DNA from: Yponomeuta sedellus
Taxonomy: Eukaryota; Arthropoda; Insecta; Lepidoptera; Yponomeutidae
NCBI GenBank assembly: GCA_934045075.1
Contig: OW203725.1
Location: 2,570,775-2,634,774, forward strand
Direction: 5' to 3'
DNA: 64,000 nt
The notes beneath the pieces are model-generated. The model did not search any database. It saw nothing but the letters and a program-made list of their open reading frames with translations, and was not told the DNA's origin. Every line of letters starts with the position of its first letter. Position 1 is the stretch's first letter. This document shows, piece by piece, positions 29,385 through 39,258 of the stretch. Position numbers and translations under genes: made by a program.

Positions 29385-29433
29385 GGCATTTTCACGGCAT
29401 GGGTGAAATTTTTAGCCTCTAAATAGGTTTTTA
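29385..29433 (+). mobile_element. Family A micro-insertion, 49 bp, with 13-bp target duplication
   Basis: Only GGCATTTTCACGGCATGGGT to TCTAAATAGGTTTTTA is present, flanked by AATGATTAACTAT at 29372..29384 and 29434..29446. The 3' end is the internal GGTTTTTA, not the longer AATAGTATA end, so the family has at least two usable 3' ends. Confidence 0.88.
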
Positions 29434-30296
29434 AATGATTAACTATTTTATTTTAATTATTTATTTGTTACTTTAGCAAAATATGCATTACACATTACGA
29501 CTAGGTGTGACACATTATATGCAAAACTGGCCCACTTAGAAGTGAGTAATAATTATTAGCTTAGAAAGTACACTTTTTCAACATAATCCTCTTTATGGGC
29601 TTAGATCAGTCGCTATCTACACGATAAGATTCAAAGGTTCTTTCTTTTCTTACAAAAGAGGGACAGAAAACATTAATGCTGCATTTATTTTCACTAATTG
29701 GGCGTACGGTAAAGTCTCTATCAAGTCTAGTATAGGCAGGCGTATACTCAGTTTATCGTTGTAATCTTTCTAATTATAAACAAGATAATAATGGTATAAT
29801 TATATACTTCACAGAAGGTATCGAAACATAAAAGATAATTATCTATCACGGTGGAGGTAACGAACCTTTTTTTAACACAGCGAAAGGTTGAACCAAGCCT
29901 ACATTTCCACAAATAGAAAGAAGCACAAACGCCCAAAACAGCCACGAATGCCATTTACCATCCACCCTTCCCTGGATGCGATATGAGAACCCCGGAAGGA
30001 TTTTGACTAGAAATAATGTGCCGACGATGACACAGATAATTTTAAACGAAAAGAGATTGATGGTTGGAGCCTCGCTTTCCCTGTAATTGATATGGGTGTT
30101 TTTTTCGGTTCCTGAGTGTCTCCGCGGAAAAAGTTTTTCCCTCGTCATTATGTGGCAGCCAGTGTAATGATCTGGGATTGATAGATGAAGCAGACGTGTA
30201 AATGTGATAGTGAAAATAATTTTACAAGGTTTTCGCTTGTGAGGTGTATTCGAAGTCGTTATCGAAAACCATAAGGGGCCCTTGATTGAGGTAACT
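29434..30296. other. Unassigned sequence with a 153-codon minus frame
   Basis: A minus-strand frame (30307 to 29846) encodes two hydrophobic stretches, IICVIVGTLFLVKILPGF and WLFWAFVLLSICGNVGL. A frame of this length is expected roughly once by chance in 64 kb, and its start overlaps a family I fragment. I recognise no family. It could be an exon of a membrane protein, but this is weak. Confidence 0.2.
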
Positions 30297-30372
30297 AGCG
30301 CCCCCAATGGAATAATAAAAATCTTAACTAGTTTATTATAAAACTAGTTAGGATTTTTATTATTCCATTTTA
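30297..30372. mobile_element. Family I terminal arms as a 29-bp hairpin
   Basis: AATGGAATAATAAAAATCTT-AACTAGTTT (30306..30334) and its complement at 30341..30369 have one mismatch and a 6-bp spacer. Only the outer arms of the element remain, with the centre lost. Confidence 0.75.
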
Positions 30373-30419
30373 ATTTATTATTCGATTTTTATGCAAAAGT
30401 GAACATGAGAAATACATCG

Positions 30420-30625
30420 TCGGGGCTGTAAGTGATGCAATCGACTTCAGCCAGATGTCGCTGCCTGTACGTAATACAGAGAATAGTGTAAAGAGGTTCG
30501 AAATTTCACTGATGCCAGTGAGTCACCCATTAGCTCAGTTGGATAGAGCGCTGGCACGGATAGCCAGAGGTCGCGGGTTCGAGTTCCGGCATGGGTGGAA
30601 TTTTTAGCCTCTAAATAGGTTTTTA
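30420..30625 (+). mobile_element. Family A element, plus orientation
   Basis: GTCGGGGCTGTAAGTGATGC to TAAATAGGTTTTTAAAA with the full tRNA-like core (TTAGCTCAGTTGGATAGAGC, GCGGGTTCGAGTTCCGGC). It ends at the short 3' end. Confidence 0.85.
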
Positions 30626-30975
30626 AAAATGAGAAACTCAGTGTAAAACTTAGGAACCTAGGACTTAGGATCTACAACCTAGGAATTTAACCAATTTCCG
30701 CCAAAAAGGGCCATTTTTAGCTGAAATCGATTAAGGTTCTAGGCTGTTGATCCTAAGTCCTAGGCTGTAGGTTCTAAAAATAGTTGTCACATAACATTTA
30801 ATAACATTTACATACTGGCACATACATTGCTTCTGGCAACACACTAGTCACAGTTGTTATGATTTCTCATGTTCACTATTAGATAAAAACATATTTAAAG
30901 CTAGTTATGATTTCTTATTCTCTTTTTTTCTGTGCTAACTAGCGTCACTGATGGAATAAAAATCACATCTATAAT
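30626..30975. mobile_element. Family I element with an F fragment inside
   Basis: The palindromic centre (CCAATTTCCGCCAAAAAGGG) and right arm (GTGCTAACTAGCGTCACTGA) are present. At 30790..30855 a piece of SINE F (CATACTGGCACATACATTGC) is inserted, flanked by GTCAC. Confidence 0.7.
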
Positions 30976-31095
30976 GCGAATATCACAAATATTAACCATT
31001 GTGACAAGTATTTTTAAAACCTACAGTCCAGAACCTAGGATCAACCACCTAAAACTTAAATTTATATCAGCTAGAAACGGCTGCTTTTGACAAAA
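30950..31095. mobile_element. Second family I copy, left part
   Basis: GATGGAATAAAAATCACATC, TTTTTAAAACCTACAGTCCA and GAACCTAGGATCAACCACC. It shares its left arm with the previous copy and ends near the F SINE at 31163. Confidence 0.6.
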
Positions 31096-31162
31096 CTGCT
31101 CTATTCTTGCGATTCTTGGGCTGCGATTCTTGCCAATAGAATCTGTAAATAGCTACTATACT

Positions 31163-31352
31163 TATAACATAACATTTACATACAGGCACATTATATTGCT
31201 TCTGGCCCCACACTAGGATACCCTGTGTCGTGGGAACCAGAAACAGCGACATCACACACATGAAAACATCCAAGATCTGGGTTTTTTTTGTCCACAGCCG
31301 GGGTTTGTACCCGGGACCTCTCGCATGATAGGCGGATGCGCTACGATCCTTA
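31163..31352 (-). mobile_element. Family F tRNA-derived SINE
   Basis: Antisense order from AACATTTACATACAGGCACA to GGTTTGTACCCGGGACCTCT and GCGGATGCGCTACGATCC. The A-box side is eroded. Confidence 0.78.
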
Positions 31353-31393
31353 AATGCAGTTACCGCCTTTTCCTATGACTACTGTTACTGAAT

Positions 31394-31510
31394 ATACTAT
31401 TTTTATTTTTAATGCACTAACCCATGCTAGCGAAAATTTTAAAAACCTATTTAGAGGCTAATCCCGGCATGGGTGGAATTTTTAGCCTCTAAATAGGTTT
31501 TTAATATTGC
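31394..31510. mobile_element. Family A fold-back with 8-bp target duplication
   Basis: The minus tail (ACTATTTTTATTTTTAATGC ... AACCTATTTAGAGGCTA) joins the plus end ATCCCGGCATGGGTGGAATT ... GGTTTTTA. TACTGAAT flanks both sides (31386..31393, 31511..31518). Confidence 0.85.
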
Positions 31511-31857
31511 TACTGAATTTTAGGAATTATTTAGATAATTCGTCTTTTTATAAACAACTGATATACTGATAGATATGTGATAGCCTGGAACTATTCGGCT
31601 GCCTCTTCTTTGGTATCTGTTGTCTCTGTACTATACACACCAGAAAATATTCCTTCTGAATTACTTATTAGTAATATTCTTACGTTAACTTATGTTATGA
31701 GAAGATACCTTTAACTAGGTGAAACGCTCGGTCTCTAAAATATGACATATTATTAGTTCGGTGATTGTAATTTTTATTTTGTCTTAAGAGTAGTTTTTAC
31801 CTTAACAAGAAGCATTTTTCCAACGATTCGTGAATCGGATAAATAAAGTAATAATCG
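31511..31857. other. Unassigned intergenic sequence
   Basis: No feature recognised. Confidence 0.3.
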
Positions 31858-32080
31858 ATAGCAACCCTTTATATGTCCCCAATGTTGGGGCACGGGTCTC
31901 TTCCTGTATGGTAGGAAGGTTAGGCCATACTCCACCATGGGGGCCAAGTCTGGGTTGGTGGAGGATTGTAAGACAGTGGCGGGCCTTGTCAGAAGTTATC
32001 AAGCCGCCCATAAGGCCTCTGACATGGCTTAACGACTGCCGTTACATGACAGCCGGCACCAACGGCTTAACGTGCCTTGA
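31858..32080 (-). mobile_element. Family B SINE, 5'-truncated
   Basis: From AGCAACCCTTTATATGTCCC to CACCAACGGCTTAACGTGCC; no 5S-like head. Confidence 0.82.
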
Positions 32081-32091
32081 ATAATTGCACG

Positions 32092-32430
32092 GAATAATAA
32101 ATAAATATTCATGGACATACTACACAGCGGGTGTCGTAAAAGGCGACTGAGGGATACAAACCAAGGGGTGGGCAGCAGCGCCCCCTGCAGTACAATTCCA
32201 CCAAACTGCGATCCCCAACCCGCATGCCCAGCGTGGGGATTATGAGCATTACCCCCCCCAATGATGGCACAACCTTGCGCTATGGCGCTCATTAGGGGAG
32301 AGCTGTGTCCAGCAGTGGACTGATATAGCCTGAAGAAGACGAAGATACTACACAGATCTCGTTAGCCCTATACTAAGTACCTACAACTAAAGGACTTGAG
32401 ATACAGGTGCTAACTCGGCGACAAAAATAA
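32092..32430 (-). mobile_element. Family E SINE tail split by a G SINE
   Basis: AATAAATATTCATGGACATA is separated from TACACAGATCTCGTTAGCCC by the 217-bp insertion at 32128..32344. Only the 3' half of E is present. Confidence 0.82.
32128..32344 (+). mobile_element. G-tailed short retroposon, complete, with 11-bp target duplication
   Basis: Starts CGGGTGTCGTAAAAGGCGAC and ends CCTGAAGAAGACGAAG, with ATACTACACAG on both sides (32117..32127, 32345..32355). A second complete copy is at 62578..62780. The last ~90 bp (GGCGCTCATTAGGGGAGAGC, GTCCAGCAGTGGAC) match the coding 3' end of LINE G, but the first ~120 bp do not. This is a SINE-like unit that borrows the LINE's 3' end. Confidence 0.88.
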
Positions 32431-32455
32431 TAAATAAATACATACATTACATACA

Positions 32456-32613
32456 TACATTTTACATTTTACATACTGGCACATACATTGCTACTGGCCC
32501 CACACTAGGATACCCTGTGTCGTGGGAACCAGAAACAACGACATCACAAACATGTAAACATCCAAGACCTGGACTTTTTTTTTTGTTTCCAGCCGGGATT
32601 CGAACCCAATAAA
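32456..32613 (-). mobile_element. Family F SINE
   Basis: ACATACTGGCACATACATTG, ACACTAGGATACCCTGTGTC and CAGCCGGGATTCGAACCC. The A-box end is missing. Confidence 0.78.
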
Positions 32614-33069
32614 TAAATATTTTGATTACCATAGACCAGGCAAACCAAACATAAGTCGTAATTATAAACAACACGTGTAAACCAAATCTTTGAACGTAAC
32701 CGAAAATGAGTATAATTTCACATTAACAAAACCCCGCTGTTAGTGACTTCAATTTAGAATATTCCATTTCAGAATGAGCTTAAGCAAAGTAGCTAGCTCT
32801 TAATCAACATCGAAAATGGGATAACTGACGAGAGAAATATCACAGTCAATTAAATCATTATTTACAAATTTTCAATTATAAATTATTATTATTCACAAAG
32901 ATTGAATATCGACGTTTCGAAACCCGAAATAAATTTTCTAATAAGCTTTCCGATAATTGAAATTGTGGATGAAACGGATTGTGGAAGAGATTTATGTAGA
33001 GCTGATACTAGCTACTCCAAATTACGCAATAATTTGTTGATGACCTACTTTATTTTGTAGTTTTCTCGT
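32614..33069. other. Unassigned intergenic sequence
   Basis: No feature recognised. Confidence 0.3.
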
Positions 33070-33180
33070 AGTTCCCGGAACCGACGCAACGTGCGTGCAT
33101 GTAACGACTTGTGAACGTTAATGAAGCGAAGGCGATCTATCAGGATCGTAGCAAGTGGCAGCCCTGGTCTCTGTATGTAT
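33070..33180 (+). pseudogene. LINE H 3' end, short copy
   Basis: TTCCCGGAACCGACGCAACG, GTTAATGAAGCGAAGGCGAT and GGCAGCCCTGGTCTCTGTAT; tail only TGTATGTATG. Confidence 0.75.
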
Positions 33181-33339
33181 GTTTTCTCAAAGTCAGCATG
33201 TATAATACATTTTTATAACAATCATATTATGCTCTAAACTTCGCCCAACGCCTTATTTTAGCGCAATGTGGAATATTAACTTAGCTCTGCGGTTTTGTTA
33301 GTAGGTATAATTATGTAAAACTAAGATGGAGTCGCAAAT

Positions 33340-33525
33340 TACCGGAGTGGTAACCGAGGAACGGACGTAGAAGTGTAGGCTAACCACCATCTAGGTGGCG
33401 GGACGACATCAACGAGGCGGTGGGAGATACCTGTAGAAATACAGCGCAAAGCAGAAACGACTGACGCATGCATGAAGAGACCCTTGTCCAATAGTGGTAT
33501 CGACGGGCTGATGATGATGTTATGA
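33340..33525 (+). pseudogene. LINE C-terminal relic with (ATG)n tail
   Basis: Codons reading PPSRWRDDINEAVG and then, with stops, a diverged QQW-type end (HEETLVQ) match the general RPPTRW-DD... AYVQQW layout of non-LTR C-termini. It is followed by GGGCTGATGATGATG. It is related to, but distinct from, LINE G. Confidence 0.6.
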
Positions 33526-33729
33526 CAAATTGCGGACAAAAAAAATTATGTCAAAGTGAAATATGTATTTGGTTTTCGCACACAGATGTATGCGCTGAAA
33601 AAAAACATAATACTAAATAATTAATAAAAATTATATCGCAGTTAATTGACACGTGGAATTTAGAAAAACTGTCATGTAAAACGTTGTCATGGGCACAGCA
33701 TATAATTTATTTAATTGTATATTTGCATA

Positions 33730-33890
33730 GATATCCACCTTTGTATGTCCCCACTGCTGGAGCACGGATCTTTTCCTGTATCGCAGGAAGGTTATGCCAT
33801 GATCCGCCACGAGGGCCAAGTCCGGGCTGGTGGAGGATTGTAGGACAGTAGCGGGCCGGACTGTCAGAAGTTATCAAGCAGCACATAAGG
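33730..33890 (-). mobile_element. Family B SINE, 5'-truncated
   Basis: GATATCCACCTTTGTATGTC to ATCAAGCAGCACATAAGG. Confidence 0.8.
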
Positions 33891-34330
33891 TGAATTTGTA
33901 TACTAAAAAAAAAAAATACATGTTATAAATATATTTGTATTAGGTTCTTATTGGAGATGGCACCGTAGTGTAAAAATGTATGTAGCTAACTATCTAAAAA
34001 AAGAAAAGCTTTTGTAGAAGGTGGCACTAACAGCTCCCTACAAATACCCCGGCGAAACGTGCCATTCCCGCCTTCACAAATTCACAATGTCCCCTGTCTC
34101 CTTAATTAAAGAAACCCCACTCCGCTCACGCAAATTAGTATTTTAACTGAACAATCCATGGAAACCCTCGTCTTGCTTGCTTCTGATCGGGAACTGCAGT
34201 AGAGTGACCCAGCCACTCGTAGAGCAGGATTGAATTTTCTTTTGGGGGCGTCAATTTTTGTATATTCTACTAGTGACATTGCAATATTCTGATAATCACA
34301 ATGTTTCCTTCTCAATTATCGAATTTGACA
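33891..34330. other. Unassigned intergenic sequence
   Basis: No feature recognised. Confidence 0.3.
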
Positions 34331-34648
34331 TACATACATACGTACATACATACATACATACATACATACATACATACATACATACATACATACATACATA
34401 CATACATACATACGTACGTACGTACGTACGTACATACATACATACATATATACATACATACATACATACATACATACATACATACATACATACATACATA
34501 CATACATACATACATACATACATACATACATACATACATACATACATACATACATACATACATACATACATACATACATACATACATACATACATACATA
34601 CATACATACATACATACATACATACATACATACATACATACATACATA
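34331..34648. repeat. (CATA)n array, about 80 units
   Basis: A tetranucleotide array with an internal variant block of CGTA units (about 34413..34432). It is the antisense 3' tail of the LINE H copy that starts at 34649. Frames across it on both strands are artefacts. Confidence 0.95.
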
Positions 34649-34912
34649 ACCTCACACCTTATTATCTTCGCCTTTGCTAATACATCCCCTATTTGGTCGA
34701 TGTATGGAACTTCCTTTACCAGCCCTTCCACTCACATTCGCAATATATATTTGTTTCGTCAATGTTTCTTCCATCATCCTCTCCTCATGTCCAAACCAAC
34801 GCAATATTCCTGTCTCAATTCTAGTCACTACATCCTATTTCAGTTCACAACGTTCTCTAATCAGACTATTGCGTATCCTGTCATTCGAAGTAACACTACA
34901 CATACTTGGAAT
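34649..34912 (-). pseudogene. LINE H 3' end, antisense
   Basis: ACCTCACACC, then a gap relative to the 15270 copy (the NRRVCLQRLMNVDEAK segment is deleted), then the complement of the GDVL...VPYIDQIGD region and of the RWFGHEERM-type motif. It ends near GTAACACTACACATAC. Confidence 0.72.
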
Positions 34913-34974
34913 TTTGAATTCGAATTTTTGGTTATACATTTTTAGTAGCTAACTGAAGGTAAATATCGTGGGAA

Positions 34975-35012
34975 AACCTTTGTCCTTAGCACGGGTTAGT
35001 GCATTAAAAAAA
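34975..35012 (+). mobile_element. Family A tail fragment
   Basis: TTTGTCCTTAGCACGGGTTA GTGCATTAAAAAAAAATAGT; only the last ~38 bp of the long 3' end. Confidence 0.7.
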
Positions 35013-35024
35013 AATAGTATAAAA

Positions 35025-35540
35025 CCTATGTGTTAAGCGCCCCAGCGAAACAATTATGTCAATCGACTATTAAGGCGCTTTGGGGTGCTAGGACTAAAGC
35101 CGTAGGGCTTTAGTAGGTTTTCGCCAAAACCGGTCATTTTTAGTAATCGATTATAGTTTTAGGATGTTGATACTAAGTTCTCTTTGCTCTAAAAATAGTT
35201 ATCACAAGTATTAAGATTTGGGATGTATATATTTTTGAAAAAAAAAAAACGCATTATAAAACAAGTTATGATATTTTAAAAACCTATTTAGAGGCTAAAA
35301 ATTCCATCCATGCCGGGATTCGAACCCGCGACATCTGGCTATCGGTGCCAGATATCCTCGTGATCCTCTGGTACGGATAGCCAGATGTCATGGGTTCGAA
35401 TCCCGGCATGGATGGAATTTTTAGCCTCTAAATAGATTTTTAAAATTGTCCTTAGCATGGGTTAGTGCATTAAAAATAAAAATAGTATAAGTTATGATAT
35501 TCCATCGGCGGCGCTAGTTGACCCCCAAGTAAATCGACGT
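35025..35540. mobile_element. Family I element split by a family A fold-back
   Basis: Left arm and centre (TTTTCGCCAAAACCGGTCAT) to AACAAGTTATGATATT, then the insertion 35276..35488, then AAGTTATGATATTCCATCGG and GGCGCTAGTTGACCCC. Confidence 0.8.
35276..35488. mobile_element. Family A fold-back with 13-bp target duplication
   Basis: The minus arm (TTAAAAACCTATTTAGAGGC ... GACATCTGGC) and plus arm (GCCAGATGTCATGGGTTCGA ... AATAAAAATAGTAT) both carry the private variants ATGGATGG and AGATGTC instead of ATGGGTGG and AGAGGTC. AAGTTATGATATT flanks both sides (35263..35275, 35489..35501). Confidence 0.92.
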
Positions 35541-35889
35541 TAGAAACAAACGTGGTCATTTTATAGGTCGCTAAAAATCGCCCACGCATTATGGGCACAC
35601 GAATTGACACAAAGCTCTCTCTCTCTCTCTCTTTCTCTTCTATTCTAATCTATTCTTATTCTCTCTCTAGCTCTGGGCGAAGGCTTTTACCTTTCGTCCT
35701 TTTATTGAATACTATGCTGACCCGGCAGACGTTTTTATCCAGAAATCGGACGAAAAATCAATTTAGCAGTTAATTGTAAACAAATCCTTACTCATGACGT
35801 AAATAAGTAATCCATGATTCACTTTACATAATATGTATTATACTAACATAATATCTAATAAATATTATGTAATACAAGTAAAGTAAATA
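35541..35889. other. Unassigned, with a (CT)n run
   Basis: A CT simple repeat at 35614..35632. A frame across it is low complexity. No gene. Confidence 0.35.
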
Positions 35890-36015
35890 AGATAGACAGA
35901 TAGAATATTTTTTATTGTATGGACACTAGGAACAACATAAGAGACTTAAACAATAACATAGTATGGTACCTACAATTGAAGGCCTTATTGCTAAAAGTGA
36001 TATCTTCTAGATAAC
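35890..36015 (-). repeat. Family N 3' end, antisense
   Basis: GATAGACAGATAGAATATTT, TTATTGTATGGACACTAGGA and GGCCTTATTGCTAAAAGTGA, with a GATA-type tail. Confidence 0.65.
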
Positions 36016-36062
36016 TAGAAAATCATTGACGAAAAAGAAAATAAATACAACAGACAGACTAT

Positions 36063-36382
36063 ATTTTTTTATACTATTTTTATTTTTAATGCACCAACCC
36101 GTGCTAAGGACAAATTTAAAAAACCTATTTAGAGGCTAAAAATTCCACCTATGCCGGGACCCGAACCCGCGACCTCTGGCTATCCGTGCCAGCGCTCTAT
36201 CCAACTGAGCTAATGGGCGACTCACCGGCATTAGTGAAATTTCGAACCTCTTTACACTATTCTCTGTATTACGTACAGGCAGCTACATCTGGCTGAAGTA
36301 GATTGCATCACTTACAGCCCCGACTACCTACTTTGTAGTTAGGTTTTAACATCGGAAGGATATCGCTGTACCTACATGATTA
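36063..36382 (-). mobile_element. Family A, near full-length minus copy
   Basis: From ACTATTTTTATTTTTAATGC to ATATCGCTGTACCTACATGAT, so both ends of the unit are present. The core GGCTATCCGTGCCAGCGCTC is intact. It is one of the best copies for defining the ~315-bp unit. It is immediately followed by another copy. Confidence 0.88.
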
Positions 36383-36695
36383 TACTATTTTTATTTTTAA
36401 TGCACTAACCCGTGCTAAGGACAATTTCAAAAACCTATTTAGAGGCTTAAAATTCCACCCATGCCGGGATTCGAACCCGCGACCTCTGGCTATCCGTGCC
36501 AGAGCTCTATCCAACTGAGCTAATGGGTGACTCACCGGCATCAGTGAAATTTCGAACCTATTTACACTATTCTCTGTATTACGTAGCCAGTGGTCGCGGG
36601 TTCTAATCCCGGCATGGGTGGAATTTTTAGCCTCTAAATAGGTTTTTGAAATTGTTTTTAGCACGGGTTAGTGCATTAAAAATAAAAATAGTATA
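36383..36695. mobile_element. Family A fold-back joined to the previous copy
   Basis: Minus arm 36383..36585 (ends TCTCTGTATTACGTA) and plus arm 36586..36695 (AGCCAGTGGTCGCGGGTTCT ... AAAAATAGTATA). The join ATGAT|TATACTATTT to the upstream copy is the same type of junction seen at 48266. Confidence 0.85.
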
Positions 36696-37099
36696 ATAAA
36701 CAGTGGTTATTGATAAAGTATTTTCATTTTAGAAATATAAATATCTGTACAAATTCGGACCCACACCCACACGTATAATCTTTCAGTGCTCACACGTCCA
36801 ATAGGAGGAGATCCTTTTTCTACCTAGCAGCATTCAGTTGACGAAAGGCTTTACAAACCTTACACAAAGCGAGCTAGCAGCTCCAACACTGTTCCAAGCT
36901 TTGTCTTACACTAATGCATACGTTTCAGTTTTGCAGTAGGGATGGGAAAAACGAGATAAAAATGTCGATATATACCATATTATACGATATGACGTCAACC
37001 CTTTGTATGGCCGCACTGCATAGTCACGGATTTCTATAGAAACTAACATCCTGACAGTTGTCAGTCAGTACATATATGAAAATAGGTGGTAACCTGATG
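36696..37099. other. Unassigned intergenic sequence
   Basis: No feature recognised. Confidence 0.3.
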
Positions 37100-37258
37100 T
37101 ATTAGATTTGAGGCGACTTGAGAAAAGTTGGTCAGAGTGGTTTATTTTTTCCAGCTGCATTTTTCTCCACTACACTTCGGCCCGAAGGCAGCGGCTTTCA
37201 CTTTCATGTTACCTTGTAATTTGACATTCAGCAAACAGAATGTAAATTATTTACCTTG
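37100..37258 (+). repeat. Family O repeat
   Basis: GAGGCGACTTGAGAAAAGTT, CTCCACTACACTTCGGCCCG and TTTGACATTCAGCAAACAGA; the longest copy together with 4858. Confidence 0.6.
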
Positions 37259-37840
37259 ATTGAATAAAACCTTTTTATTTCATTTCATAGATGAGATAGA
37301 CATCGATACTTTAATAAATCGACATTTTTCAAGCCTATTTCGCACTCCTAGGAGTTCTAGTGTTCCTACCATTGCTTGTATGCCCTGGTATGTAGAATGG
37401 AGGTATTCTACAGAGATTATAATATCTTTTTATATCTATCTTTCTATTGCGCCCAAATAGTTTATTTTGTAGATAAATAACTCACCCCTTATTTCTCGTA
37501 CGATAACAAACTGGTATGGGATGGTATGGGTTGAGTTGGAATGGGATGCAACGGGACGGTCGGATATGTATCCCGTCCCGTCACATAGAATATTTATTTT
37601 AAAATGACTTTTTGTTCTACCACATTTGAGATAGTTTCGCTTACAAATCCTTATAAAAAAATCATTATTAGTGATAAATTTCATTGCATATTTTACAATA
37701 CACCAATTAACCAGTGGTCTTTACACTAGATTAATATCTGTATTGTTGGGACCTATATTATATTAGTCATAGAAAAGCATTAATTCTGTATACAAAAATA
37801 TGACTCTATAATATAACTTAGATAAAAGATTATTATAGTA
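37259..37840. other. Unassigned intergenic sequence
   Basis: A G/T-rich stretch GGTATGGGATGGTATGGGTT at 37513 is irregular. No gene. Confidence 0.35.
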
Positions 37841-37844
37841 TAAT

Positions 37845-38008
37845 GCCTGGGTCATGGTTTTGACCAAGCATGGGCAAGCCTACACCATCTATAAAACCAT
37901 GACCCAGGCATTACAGCGTCGGAGTGGTCCCTTCACCCATCTAGTGTGAGTGAAGATACCACTGGACGCTGTATAAATCATCTCATTAAGTAGATGCAAA
38001 AAGGCCAA
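37845..38008 (+). mobile_element. Family C SINE, 5'-inverted short copy with 14-bp target duplication
   Basis: The 3' part of C (ACAGCGTCGGAGTGGTCCCT ... GATGCAAAAAGGCCAA) is preceded by an inverted copy of its own upstream segment. GCCTGGGTCATGGTTTT at 37845 pairs with AAAACCATGACCCAGGC at 37893. TATTATAGTATAAT flanks both sides (37831..37844, 38009..38022). Confidence 0.88.
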
Positions 38009-38197
38009 TATTATAGTATAATATAACCTTGTTTAATTTGTAACGTTCATTAAGTCGCAGTTTCTGCCCTATTTTGAATGAAACCTTATTGATTCCATTG
38101 ATTAGATTGATTAATTATCGGGAAATAATACATATTTTACATATTTTATCTAAAATATAATTGTACTTTTACACCATCATTTAACATTAAATTTATA

Positions 38198-38274
38198 ATA
38201 TTCTTTTTGTTGCACTAACCCGTGCTGAAGACAATTTTTAAAAACCTATTTAGAGGCTAAAAATTAAATTGAAG
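38198..38274 (-). mobile_element. Family A tail, 77 bp, with 12-bp target duplication
   Basis: TTGCACTAACCCGTGCTGAA to AACCTATTTAGAGGCTAAAA, flanked by ATTAAATTTATA at 38186..38197 and 38275..38286. Confidence 0.85.
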
Positions 38275-38286
38275 ATTAAATTTATA

Positions 38287-39258
38287 CACACGTCTATATA
38301 ATTTTAATTCATAGTGTAAATAGATATTTTTACACACCCGGTGCAGCAAAGAACCGAAACTCCTTTTGAATCCAAACAGAAACTCTCGCCATTCTATGTT
38401 CACACTTAGTTCAGAAAACTGTTAAGAGATGACATAAGTACTCCCAACGCTTTCGCCATTAAAACTTCAACCCTATTTCAATAGACATAAAGGTTTTTCC
38501 ACGTGAACAAGTAAAAGTGTCACTTTTCCGCGTGAAAAGAGTTAGATTGTAAAAGTTGCAGAGGGTCTTTTCAATTAAAGCTACAGCATTGCTGCGTTTA
38601 GGATAAGATAATAGTAGATTAACCAAGGGCTGTATGACATCAATTGCATATGAGGTTTTTGGCGCCCGAGCTCAGCGAGGGCGCTAATTAGCCCGAGCAT
38701 GCAATTGATGCTTACGCCCGAGGTAAACACTGCTTTAAATATCGATTGTGAGGTAAGTAAAAAAACAAGAAAGCAGGTTGACTTTTTTTTTGACTTGACA
38801 TTTTTCAAAACTTTTGAAAAAGAATTCCAAAACACTAAAAAAATTACTTTCGCGCCTAGCTAGTCGACTGACTTTTTTAATCTTCACGATTTTATGGCAC
38901 GCAAGCGCGTCAAATCGTGCTGACCAGTTTGATTTTTAAATCGATTTCAATTAACATATGATGTGACTGCGAAACAGATACCTAGTTCGATATTTAAAAT
39001 AAAATCTTCATAAATTCTTATATAAATTGTTTCGATTCTGATTCGAGTAAATAATCGATACCGAGAAAAAAAATATTAACTTTTGAAAATCATTCTTCTT
39101 GCAGTATGAGTATAACAGTTCTTTTTCAAAATTCCAAAACCTATGCTGTAATTACATTACATGGTATGTTTTGAAACCTATGCTGTAATGATATCCATAC
39201 ACCCCGGCATTCAGGGAAGTAAGTGACTACTTACAGAGCAAGAGATATGCTAAGTTTT
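38287..39258. other. Unassigned intergenic sequence
   Basis: Short inverted words (ATCAATTGCATATGAGG near 38638; GAGCATGCAATTGATGC near 38694, flanking GAGCTCAGCGAGGGCGCTAA) suggest a small hairpin element. No gene is visible. Confidence 0.35.
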
